DNA from: Cannabis sativa
Taxonomy: Eukaryota; Streptophyta; Magnoliopsida; Rosales; Cannabaceae
Length of the DNA: 64,000 bases
NCBI RefSeq assembly: GCF_029168945.1
Contig: NC_083604.1
Span: 29,941,686-30,005,685, forward strand
Direction: 5' to 3'
This document shows positions 24,951 through 35,900 of the stretch, one piece after another (positions within the stretch are counted from its first letter, which is position 1; every line of letters starts with the position of its first letter). A program made the position numbers and the translations under genes. A model generated the notes under the pieces. That model did no database searches, was not told the DNA's origin, and saw nothing but the letters and a program-made list of their open reading frames with translations.

Positions 24951-26777
24951 AATCTTAATAACCAATGCCTAAAATTCCTCAACTTAATTTTGAAATTTTA
25001 AATCTAAAAGATATTCAGATTTAAGTTGGTTAGTTGTAGATAACTAAATATCAACTTAAATAGGAATATGTAATGAAAAATTTAAATTAAGCTTCAGAAA
25101 GAATCTAGATGGTTATAATTCTATATTTAATTAAATACAAGAAAATACATATAGTTTAGCTTAGAATAAAGAATTCTTTAAACTATAATTTTCTTAAATT
25201 AATTTCAAAATAAATGAAATTAATTATGTTGCTAATCAATTTTAATAGGTTAAACTAGTTTAATTAACCTAGTACAGTTATTCAAATCAGGCAAATGTGC
25301 CTTCACAATTGGGGTGGTTCATGTGAGGGGGTGCTGGGTTCAGTATGTCGTACCCACTTCTATGGCTCCCAACTCTCACACAAGGTCCAAAAGAGAGGAA
25401 TTTAACCTTAATAAGAACAACTGTTATTAATTGAATAGGCCCAAAAACTAAATGGGCCTAAATAAATTCTATCAAGAACTATGATAATTTATTTTAGCAA
25501 CAACAACCTATATGCATCTATAATAAAATTAAACACATAGGCTCACACAGGCACACTTTGGATGGGTCCTATCATGTTGCTAGGTCATACACAGATGAAA
25601 GAAGATTGTAAATATACCTGTTACAAATTATTAACTTGACCAAGGGAGCCATCAAATCATTAGATCTGGCAAAAAGTAACCATGGCTATTTGCAATCAAG
25701 TAATAATAGGTTTTGAAAACTTACACACAAGCTAAAACACATACTCCTGCAACAAGGTTAGCTGGATAGTTGGATGTAGGATTTATTTAATTTTAAATTA
25801 AATTATTAATTTCGAAATAATTAATAAAATAAATAAAATATTTATTTTCGAAAATTTAAAATAAATAAAAATATTTCGAAAATTTAAAAAAAAATTTAAA
25901 TTTAAAATTAAACCTACAATTTTGAAAAATTAGGTTTCAACCAACCTAAATATCATTTCAAAATTTGCTAACTACTTTTAAAATTTAAATGTTATTTTAT
26001 AAATAAAAATTAAATAAAAAATTAGAAAAGATAAATGATTTTCTTTTTCAGATTTTAATGTAATTTAAATAAATAAAATAACAAAATTTAAAAGTTAGCA
26101 AAATATCTTATATCTATTTAAAATTACATGATTATAGTTATCTTATTTTAAATTTAAATAAGGTCAAATTATTTAAAAAAAAAGATTTAATTTAAAAAAT
26201 TTAAAATCTGACCTTAAATTTAAAAATAAGATAAGATATAATCAAATTTAAAAATAAGATAGATAATTAAGCAAAAAGATAGATACTAACTATTTTTAAA
26301 TTCAAATTACACTAATATCTTGAATTAAATTTAAAAAATATTAAATTAATTCATAATGATAATTAGAATTGAATTAGGAATAGTAATAGTATAAATATAG
26401 AACTACACAAAAAATCGGAAGTTAATTCCATGAAAAAGCATGAAAAATCGAAGAAAAACGAAAAAATTGTGAGTTGTACGGACAGTTTTCGTGATCGCAG
26501 GAAAATTTAAGCACAACTCTGATTTTTTCGAATCTTTAAAAAATCATAACTAATTCAAATTAAATCGAAATTGAGTTCTGTAAAAAAGTAACTTGCTTAA
26601 TTTTTTCCATACTATCCAATAAAAATAATTTCAGAAACAGAATCGCAATTATTTTTCACGAAAATTTACAAACATCAATCAATCATCAAATAACACTCAA
26701 TACAACATGATACCATCCAAAAACAAACAAACAATCGTTTTAAAGTCCAAATTTCTTGCAAGTAAATCAATTACCAT

Positions 26778-26790
26778 GGCTCTGAGGCCA
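26778..26790 (-). other. Primer-binding site of copia-2
   Basis: The minus strand reads TGGCCTCAGAGCC two bases inside the 5' LTR. It resembles the initiator tRNA-Met complement TGGTATCAGAGC and corresponds to TGGCACCAGAGCC in copia-1. Confidence 0.75.
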
Positions 26791-26792
26791 GT

Positions 26793-28686
26793 TGTTGGAA
26801 TTTATTATACCAAGATCTTAGATCTACTCACAAGTATGTTTATTAACACCCTAAATATGAACTTTCTAAAACGATGAAATAAACACATATAAAGTTTAGG
26901 AAACCTTACATTTTGTGCAGCGGAATAATATGACTCTTTCCGTTCAGATATCTAGCCCTTGATTCCTTTCTGTAGCAGAGCATTATCAAGATCTGAACCT
27001 GGATCTCTTTCTCTGAATCTTTGATACTCAAACTCCTTCTTGCTGAAAGTCTTTCTTCACGATCTTCCTCACTATGATTGAGGTATCACTTGCTGTGTGT
27101 GGGCACTACTCTTACACTAAGAATTTCGAAATCTCAATGAGGAAGAGAGAGAGAGTGGGTTCGGCCAAAGATAGGGAGAGAGAGGCTCAGTTTTTTCTAA
27201 ATCAGAAGTGTCAGAAGAAAAGTGTAATTTTCCTGAAGCCTTCACTATCTATTTATAGCATTCCACTAGGGTTAGGTTTAAATTATTTGGCATTAAAATA
27301 ATTAAAATATCAAAGGGAAAAACCCTACAAAAGTGGTCGGCCCTACACAGTGGATTTGGGCCTCACTTTTTGCAATTTTGCAGTTTTATCTTTTCTGCAT
27401 CTGATTTTCTCAAAAACGCCAATTTTTTAATTCAACCATTTAAATGAAAATTCTAACTATTTAATAACTATAAATAATTATTAAATAATATTGTCATTTA
27501 TCATATTTATTAATTGAACCATACAAAGTATCATAATTAACAAATATGCCCCTAAAACTCTTTCTTTACAATTTCGCCCTTACTTAGTGAAAAATTCACA
27601 AATAGACATAGTCTAATTTGAGAATTATAATTGATTAATCAAAACCAATTATATGAGTCTTACAAGTAATATTATCTCAACTAGTGCGTGGACCATGGGT
27701 CTATATAACCGAGCTTCCAATAAGTAGTTCAAGAATTTAGCACTAAAATTCACTAACTTATTAATTCTTCGTTGAATCCACGCATAGAACTTAGAATTGC
27801 ACTCTTAGTATATAGAATGCTCTATATGTTCCACCATATAGACGCATCATAAGTTATCCATTGTTATAATCCTAATGCGATCAATGATCCTCTATATGAA
27901 TGATCTACACTGTAAAGGGATTAAATTACCGTTACACCCTACAATGTATTTATTCCTTAAAACACTTGACCCCGTATAAATGATATTTCAGCTTATGTGA
28001 AATGAGTACTCCACCATTTATGTTCGTTTGGTCAAGCTCGAAGGAGATCATCCTTTGCTTACTATTCGCCATATAGAAGCTATAGATTCCATGTTTATGC
28101 TAGCGCTCCCACTCAATTGCACTACCGTGTTCCCAAAATGTACGTATCACCCTGACCTAAAAGTAGGCTTAACTAACAAATCAAAGAACACGAATAGCCT
28201 TTCAAGATTGAGCCTAATCATAACAGGATTAAGAACATTTGATCTAGGATCAACTAGGCGATATTGACTTGAATAGATATTACGGTAAGTTTAATAAATC
28301 TAAGTCAAAGTTCAATATCAGTCCCTTCCGATGCATACTCCATGCATCCAACCTGAGCTTTACTTTAACCAATGCTCTGGAAAGAACATAGCACTTCTCC
28401 AAATGCAAGTAAACTCTGTTGTAGATTATCATATCAGTAAAACCGTATGTCTGATAAATCTAGGAAACTTTATTCACATAGTCATGTTTACTTTCCATTG
28501 TGTTGACGCCACAATAAACAGGATCAAGTATGTGAAAAGGGTTTCAGATGAATTTATACATCATGTAGATATAATCATCAAATATATCATGTGAACCATG
28601 CAACATTAAATGTTATTTCTGATCTATATTAATAAGTAAATCTGATTATATTGAAATGAGTTTTATTTAGGGCATAAAACCCAACA
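26793..28686 (-). repeat. 5' LTR of copia-2 copy 1
   Basis: 1894 bp, from TGTTGGAATTTATTATACC to GCATAAAACCCAACA, followed by the AATAT duplication. It pairs with 9434-11355. Confidence 0.93.
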
Positions 28687-29112
28687 AATATTACGGCCTA
28701 ATTATATTGGCGTATTAAAAGAACAAAATTGGGGTGTTCGTGAAGACAAGTATCACAAATAGCCCCGCAGATTGGGCTAAGGTAATACAATTGCACAACA
28801 TAAAGAGGAGAGAAAGAAATTAGAGTTGTCTTAAAAAGAACAAGTAGAAGAGGCGAAAAGCAAAAAAAAAAAAGGCCCTTAATGGTCCGGGGAAGGTAAA
28901 GGTGTTACTGAGTCGGTCCTGATTGGGAAACTAGATAGCTCCTCCAACTCTAGGTTTGCATAGGTAGCATCTTGAGCAACCCTTTCCTTGACCCTACCGG
29001 AAGACACCCTAGCTCCTACAAATTATTGAGAACTTGAGGCCTGAACACTAATCTCCTCATCAATATCGCTATAAACCGTGAGAGGAAACTCCTCGAGGTA
29101 TTTGCCGCGATT
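28687..29112 (-). pseudogene. Tat-derived flank H1, second part, with end of an antisense ORF
   Basis: Continues the segment broken at 9433; the same sequence is uninterrupted at 38566-38967. Minus-strand codons from 29112 to a stop at 29023 read YLEEFPLTVYSDIDEEIS and run to the C-terminus of the coiled-coil protein described at 38882. The rest (28687-29022) is noncoding. It ends abruptly at 29112, where copia-1 leader sequence begins. Confidence 0.75.
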
Positions 29113-30908
29113 AATTTGAATTAGTTATGAATTTTTGAAAATTGGAAAAATCGGGATGATGAACCTCTTCACACGCGCGCGGAATGGCTGCATGCAGCCT
29201 CCCTGCGCCGTGTGAGCTTGGCCAATCCCCCCTAAAACGCGCGCGGATGGGCATGCTTGGCATGCCATCCGTACAGTTCATCCAATTTTTCAATTTTTTC
29301 GATTTTTCATGCTATTTCATGGAATTAAATTTCGATTTTTTTGTGTAGTTTTGTATATTGATTTTTGTTTTTCAAATTTCAAATCTAATTATCAGAAATA
29401 AATTAATTTTATTTTTTAAAATTAATTTTAAATATTAGTGTAATTTGATTTTGAAAATAGGAAAAATCATGTTTTGCTTACCTCTTTTCTTATTTCCTTT
29501 AAAATTTGATTATTTTATTTTTTTTAAGGTCAGATATTAATTATTTTTTTGGTAACTTGACCTTAATTAGAATAAGATCCAAATAATCATGATATTTTAA
29601 AAGAGGAAATAAGGTATTTTTGTTAACTTTTAAATTTTGTTATTCTTACTTAAATTAAATTGTAAAATAAGAAACAGGGTATGTATTTACCATTTTTTAT
29701 TTTATTATTTAATTTATTAAATAACATGAAATTTAAAAGGAAAGTTAGCAATTTATTTTGAAATGACATTTAGGTTACCCAAAACCTAATTTTTCAAAAT
29801 GGTAGGTTTAATTTTTAAATAGTTTTTTTTCGAAATATATGTTTAAAAACTAAATAAATCCTACATCCAACTATCCAAATCTAACTTGTTGCAGCAGTAT
29901 GTGTTTTAGATTGTTTGTAAGTTTTCTAAAACCTATTATTGCTTGATCTAAATTGCCATGGTTAAGTTGTTGATAGATCCAATGATCTGATTTTAACCAA
30001 TGGTTCAATTGATGATAGATCAAGTAAATAATTTGTAACAGGTAATTTTTACAATCTTCTTTCATCTGTGTATGACCTAGTAACATGATAGGATCCATCC
30101 AAATGTTTGTGCTTGTGTGAGCCTATATGTTTAATTTCTGTTATAGATACATATAGGTTGTTGTTGCTAAATAAAATATCAAACCTGATAGATTTTATTT
30201 AGGCTCATTTAGTAGTGAGCCTATTCAATTAATAACAGTTGTTCATTTTAAGGTTAAATTCCTCTCTTTTGGGCCTTGTGTGAGAGTTGGGAGCCTTAGA
30301 AGTGGGTACGACATACTGGACCCAGCCCCCCCTCACATGAACAACCCCAATTGTGAAGGCCCATTTGCCTGATTTGGATAACTGTGCTAGGCTAACTATA
30401 TTAGTTTGACCTAATAAAATTGATTAGCAACATAATTAATTTCATTCTTCCTTGAAATTAATTTAAGAAAAACATAGTTTGAATAGTTATATTCTAGAAA
30501 ACTATATGTATTTTTCTTGTGATTAATTAAATATGGAATTATAACCATGTAAATTCTTTCTGAATCTTAATTTTATAATTTCATTAAATATTCTTATTTA
30601 AGTTGAGATTTAGTTAAATCAATCAAATCAACTTAGATTTGAATATCTTTTGAATCTCCTATTATAAATTAAGTTGAGGAATTTTAGGAATTGGTTATTA
30701 AGATTCTTTAGATATTTTTTTAAGTTGATATTTTATAAATATGGGAACTTAAAATGGAATATCTTCTAAATTAAGTGGTTACTACTTAATTGGTAATATT
30801 TAATTAAGTCATTGATTGATTTAAGTTGGATATTTAGATTTTTTCTAAACAACTTAAATAAGATATTTTTCAAAAATTATTCCATTTTTGAAATTTAATT
30901 AAAGTTTT
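29113..30908 (+). other. copia-1 untranslated leader, part 1
   Basis: AT-rich leader with no credible gene. A GC-rich island at 29165-29270 contains alternating CGCGCGCG and hairpins (see findings). A conserved block near 30300-30360 (AGTGGGTACGACATACTGGA) is shared with both other copia leaders in the window. Small open frames here lack domains. Confidence 0.75.
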
Positions 30909-31085
30909 GAGTAATTTGCGGCATAAATACCTAAGTTTTATGCCGAGTAGCAGATAAATACTTAAGTCCTATTTTTGGCGGTAAAAATACCTTCCGTCAC
31001 TACTCTGGAACTTCCGTAGGTACCTCTCCGTTATGTGCCAGATTAGTGTCCACGTGTCACTTTGTGATTAGTCCAGATCATTTTT
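30909..31085 (+). repeat. Left terminal inverted repeat of the MULE
   Basis: Pairs with about 32175-32351 in inverted orientation at roughly 88 percent identity. Shared blocks include TAGCAGATAAATAC, TTTTTGGCGGTAAAAATACC and GTAGGTACCTCTCCGTTATG. Confidence 0.9.
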
Positions 31086-31321
31086 AATTTTTAATTTTTA
31101 TTTTTTATTTGTAAATCAATTTAAAAATTAAAAATTAAAAAATTAAAATCAAAATAAAATAATAAATATTTAATATTCATATTTTAATTAAATTAAAATA
31201 AAACAAATCATTAATTAAAACCTAAAAATTAAAACTAACAAATAAACCCAAAACAAATTGGAGTCGCTCTCTCTCCTCCTCTTTCTTTCTCTGCCTCTCT
31301 TCCTCTACTCAAGCTTCAACA

Positions 31322-31441
31322 ATGGTTTTTGTGAAAGCACAAAAATTGAAGGTCTACTTCAAGATGTTTTAGGTTAAGTTCAAGAGAAGGAGAGAGGGAA
31401 AGACTGATTACCATGCTAGGATTAGATTGATTAATCAGGAA
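31322..31441 (+). pseudogene. RPL5: Captured fragment of cytosolic ribosomal protein L5 (uL18)
   Basis: ATG at 31322 opens MVFVKAQK, continues YFKMF, then an in-frame TAG, then VKFKRRREGK and TDYHARIRLINQ. This is the N-terminus of eukaryotic 60S protein L5, which binds 5S rRNA; the family has RRREGKTDY-ARIRLINQD here. Only about 40 of roughly 300 residues are present. The preceding pyrimidine-rich CTCTCTCCTCCTCTTTC stretch (31261-31320) looks like the L5 5' untranslated region. The stop replaces the conserved glutamine codon (CAG to TAG). Similarity ends near 31441, where other captured sequence starts. It is a gene fragment carried by the MULE. Confidence 0.85.
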
Positions 31442-31868
31442 CACAAAAGAAATTGAAATCCTCTTCTTCTTCTCGCCCTTCTTCTTCTTCAGTCCTCACC
31501 AATGGCTGTTGTTGCTTCATCATCAGCCTTCCCTCGGGCTCCGACTTCGGCACAGAAATCCCACCTGAAATAAACAGATCTGCTTCACTTTGCTTGATGC
31601 CAGACGAAGCAACTCGACGGAGATCTCGGAGAGGCTTCGATGCCAGACGGAGATCTGTATTTTTTTTCTGGGTTCGAGTATACGATGTTGGTCTTGGCAG
31701 GCCTCTGTTCGCAGGTTGTTCAGGTCTGGTTTGCAAGTTCTCATTCGCAGTTCTTGGCAGGCCACCAGAGGAAAAGGCGGTCTTGGCAGCTCTGGTTTGC
31801 AAGCTCTCATTCGCAGAAGTGGAGGGGGAGAGAACGTGATTTTAGGGGTTAGGGATTCTATGTTCTAA
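31442..31868. other. Unidentified GC-richer segment inside the MULE
   Basis: GC-rich compared with its surroundings, with overlapping open frames on both strands (up to 128 codons), none of which I recognise. It contains a direct repeat: TCTGGTTTGCAAG-TCTCATTC occurs near 31724 and again near 31790. Serine-rich and glutamate-rich low-complexity translations make the frames unreliable. Probably a second captured host fragment. Confidence 0.5.
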
Positions 31869-32360
31869 GATTTTTTAGGTTTTGAATTTAATTTTGTATT
31901 TAATTTAATTTTAAGTTTTTGTGTTTAATAAAACTAATCCTCTTTTGTTGGATTTTTTTATTAACATATGATTAAATTTTAAGTTTTTTTTTTTTATGAG
32001 ATTAAATTTTAAGTTTATGTATTAGATAATTTGGTAATTTTTTATTGTAAAAATAAGTTTTATTTAATTTTTAAATATATAAGATTAATGATAAAAAAAT
32101 TGATTATATTTATTTTTGTTTATTTTTTATATTTTTAAAATTATTTTTAAATATTTAAATAATAAATAAAAAAAATTAATGACATGGACCAATGAACGAG
32201 TGACACGTAGATACTAACCTGGTACATAACGGAGAGGTACCTACGGAAGTTCTAGAAGTGTGACGGAAGGTATTTTTACCGCCAAAAATAGGACTTAGGT
32301 ATTTATCTGCTACTCGGGATAAAACTTAGGTATTTTTACCGCAAATTACTCTAAAGTTTT

Positions 32361-32953
32361 TACTTTAATTTGTAATATTTCATTATTGAGATATGGAATA
32401 TAAATGATTAAACAAAATACATATTTTTTTAAATAATGAGCTTTAATCAAGAGAAATTCGATCTCCATTGTTGGTTTTACATAGCTATTGTTTTAGTGAG
32501 TAATCCTCCCTAATGGAGGAACGTTAATTAGCAAGTTAGCGCCGTTTAATCTCGAAAGATAAGTATTCTTATAAATTTGTTATACGGTTTATGACCACCC
32601 TAATGGTGGCGACTGTATAAGACTTACAAGAGTGCGAAACAATGGTAGAAGCTAATAAGATAGAATTGCCTTGACTCTCGCCTAAATGGGACAACGCTGA
32701 ATTCCAATCTTGATCAAATAAAAGGTTGCTAGAATGTTTGACATTTTAGATGAATTGACAACTCTATTCAATGGATGATGCTTTGACTCTCGCCTAAACG
32801 GGACACTGTATCAGTTCGTTGGAAACCTTTGAAAATAAACTATGTTAGATTTAGTATTTTTATAACATATGTGATTATTTGTTTTCTGAACTTGTGTATG
32901 AATTTATAGAACCAAAACCTTACTTCTGTTTATTGATATGTTGTAGAGCCAAT
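32361..32953 (+). other. copia-1 untranslated leader, part 2
   Basis: Between the MULE and gag. It contains two small hairpins with the loop CTAAT (32504-32520, 32595-32609) and two direct copies of TTGACTCTCGCCTAAA-GGGACA (near 32672 and 32781). The same array occurs in the other copia-1 element at 57060-57370. Confidence 0.75.
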
Positions 32954-35900
32954 ATGAATAACCCTCATCCCGATCCACTCCTAGTTAGTATCTTTGCAAA
33001 AGAACTCAATAGTGTGAAAATGCATCCTGGTAGTTGCATTAACTCGCACCTATTGTTGATGAATCTGAAATTGCAAAAGGCAAATCTACTAGGAATTGAT
33101 TTATCAAAGGAACAATGGGTAAGACTCATACTTAATATTCTTCCTCAGGAGTATGATAGTTTTGTTCTATATTACTTATTGAACAATCCTCACTCCTCCG
33201 ACATGCACAAACTCGAGACTGAGTTGAGGACCCATGAGCGGAATCTGATTGCAATGGGACCTCCTGGTATTGCAAACTTTAATGAGAGGAAGAAGATTAA
33301 GCATGAGGGCTCTACCAAAGCTGCTTCTTCAAGTACAATTATCAGACATCATGTTCTATGTGCGAATTGTAATGGAAAGGGACAAAAAGAAGAACAATGT
33401 CCCAGGCTTCTAGACAATTCAAACGAAGGTGATGCTTTTGTCTTTGAATCATGTGTTTTAGAGAATGACAAATCCACCTGGATTGTTGATTCTGTATCTA
33501 CTAACCATGTATGTTCTTCATTGCAGCTGCTTGAAACTTGGGAGAATCTTCACCCAGATGAGTTAAAGCTTAAAGTTGGAAATGGCGAGTTGGTATCAGT
33601 TAAAGCAAGAGGAACAGCCCGAATCAAGATTCATTCAAAGAAGTTTTTACTTTTAGAGAATGTTTTATACATTCCCAATTTTAGTAGAAACTTAATTAGT
33701 GTTTCATGTTTACAAACACAATTTTATATATTGAATTTTTTGAGTTCAAATTGTTCAATTTCTCGTAATGGATTTCATATATGTGTTGCAAACATGGAAC
33801 AAGGGCTTTATGTTTTAAGACCTGATACTCAAATCTCACTAAATACTGAACTTTTCAATGTAGCTAAACCTAGAAGCCTTAAGAGAAAAGAGATTGATAA
33901 TGATGATCAAACTTATCTATGGCATTTACGTTTAGGTCATATAGGCTTTGATAGACTCAATAGGCTAACCAAAGACGGTCCATTGAAAAATGTCATCTTA
34001 GGAGAATTGTCAGTATGCGAGTCTTGCCTAGAAGGAAAAATGACCAAACATTCTTTCTCTGCGAAGGGAGAGCGTGCCAAACAACCCCTAGGGTTAGTGC
34101 ATTCAGATGTTTGCGGACCTCTGAATGTAAAAGCCAGAGGAGGTTATGAGAATTTCGTCACTTTCATTGACGATTTCTCTAGATACAGTTTTTGTTACCT
34201 AATGCAAAAGAAATCTGAAACGTTTGAAAAGTTTCAGGAATTTCATGATTTGGCTCAAAACAAATTAGGTAAACCATTAAAGATCTTGCGAACTGATAGG
34301 GGTGGAGAATATATGGATATGCAGTTCAAAGATCATTTAACTGTACTTGGAATTGAATCCCAATATATTGCCCCAAGCACTCCACAGCAAAATGGAGTTG
34401 CAGAAAGAAGAAATCGCACTCTCTTGGAAATGGTTAGGTCTATGCTGAGTTATACAAGTCTGTCTACGTCCTTCTGGGGATATGCTATTCAAATGGCAAA
34501 CGACATTTTAAATGTTGTACCATCTAAAGTAGTCCCTAAGACACCCGTCGAACTATGGAATGGTCGTACACCTAGTTTACGCCATTATAGGATTTGGGGG
34601 TGCCTTGCTCACGTCTTGAGAAAGAAAGAAGGCAAACTGGAATCGCGAACTGAAGTTTGCATGTTTGTCGGAAATTCTAAAGAGACTAGGGGTGGACTAT
34701 TTTATAGTCACAAGGATAACAAAGTGTTTGTTTCTACAAATGCTACTTTCCTTGAAGATAACTATATGAAAGACAACAAACCAAAAAGTGAAATTGTATT
34801 AGAGGAAATGCTTACAGATACTGTTCCTTCAAATGCTCCATCCTCTTCTACTCAAGAAGAGGAACATCCCACTCCCTCAGTTGTAGCAACTGAGAAAACT
34901 ACTACCAAAGCTCCTGTTCAGAAGGTCACCGCTCCTCATCGTAGTGGGAGGGTTTCTACAAAACCATCTCGTAATGGCTTGGATGGTCAAATCAATATGG
35001 TCGTTGGTGACGGTATTGATGATGACCCATTAACCTATAAACAGGCAATGGCAAGTCCGCAACGGAAGCGATGGTCAGCCGGCATGGATTCAGAATTGGA
35101 TTCCATGAAAAAGAACAAAGTCTGGGAATATGTAGACGCACCTGATGACTACATCTGATAGGATGCAAGTGGGTTTACAAGAAGAAAAGAGGAGCTGGAG
35201 GCGAAGTCGAAACTTTTAATGCTAGACTCGTAGCAAGGGTTATACCCAAAGAGAAGGTGTGGACTATGAGGAAACTTTTAGTCCGGTTGCCATGCTCAAA
35301 TCAATCCGAATTCTTCTCTCCATTGCTGCCGCTTTAGATTATGAAATTTGGCAAATGGATGTCAAGACATCTTTTCTTAATGGGCTTCTTGAAGAAACCA
35401 TCTATATGGAGCAACCAGAAGGTTATGTTCTTCCTGGGCAGGAGAATAAAGTTTGCAAATTAAATAGGTCCATATATGGACTCAAGCAAGCTTCTCGCTC
35501 GTGGAATAAAAGGTTTGATGAGATCATTAAAACCTACGGCTTTCATCAGAATGAAGATGAACCTTGTGTTTACCAACTCAAGGAAGACCAAGTAGTAGTA
35601 TTGTCCTTTATGTTGATGACATTTTAATCATTGGCAACAATGTCAAGAAAATGACTCACATCAAGGAATGGCTTGACACTCAATTCGACATGAAAGACTT
35701 GGGTGAGGCAGCCTATGTTCTCGGTATTCAGATTATTAGAAATCGGAAGAACAGATCCCTTGCTCTCTCTCAAACAACTTACATTGACAAAGTTCTAGAG
35801 AGATTCTCCATGACTAATACCAATGGGGCAAATATGCCTTCTAGATATGGTATCCGTCTATCTAAGGAACAGTGTCCTACTGATCCTCGAGAGATAGAAG

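Larger units (their letters stand above)
23393..26777 (-). other. 5' leader of copia-2, very AT-rich
   Basis: About 3.4 kb between gypsy A2 and the primer-binding site, without a coding frame. It is homologous in patches to the copia-1 leaders, for example the GTATGTCGTACCCACTTCT segment near 25346. It contains two local tandem duplications, listed separately. Likely untranslated leader of the non-autonomous RNA. Confidence 0.7.
9434..28686 (-). mobile_element. Non-autonomous Ty1/copia element copia-2, copy 1, with nested gypsy A2
   Basis: Bounded by LTRs 9434-11355 and 26793-28686 and flanked by the perfect 5-bp duplication AATAT (9429-9433, 28687-28691). Minus orientation: primer-binding site at 26778-26790 and polypurine tract next to 11355. 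Without the nested gypsy it is about 10.3 kb. There is no long frame; only short islands of copia pol remain. The LTRs are about 96-97 percent identical over the parts I compared. Its ends and polypurine tract match copia-1, so trans-mobilisation is inferred. Confidence 0.92.
30909..32351 (+). mobile_element. Pack-MULE (Mutator-like, non-autonomous) in copia-1 leader
   Basis: 1443 bp with about 170-bp terminal inverted repeats starting GAGTAATTTGCGG and ending in the reverse complement GCAAATTACTC. The flanking 9-bp duplication is TAAAGTTTT (30900-30908, 32352-32360). Long inverted repeats plus a 9-bp duplication are diagnostic of Mutator-like elements. It encodes no transposase and carries captured host sequence (31261-31868). 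The related copia-1 leader at 57520-57540 has the empty site with a single TAAAATTTT-like target. Confidence 0.93.

Noticed and set aside
23393..26777. Host intergenic or matrix-attachment-like AT-rich DNA
   Set aside because: Location between the nested gypsy and the copia-2 primer site, and patches of similarity to copia-1 leaders, show it belongs to the element.
31431..31839. Overlapping 92-128-codon frames on both strands of the MULE cargo
   Set aside because: Low-complexity serine- or glutamate-rich translations in mutually overlapping frames; no family recognised. Kept only as an unidentified captured segment.
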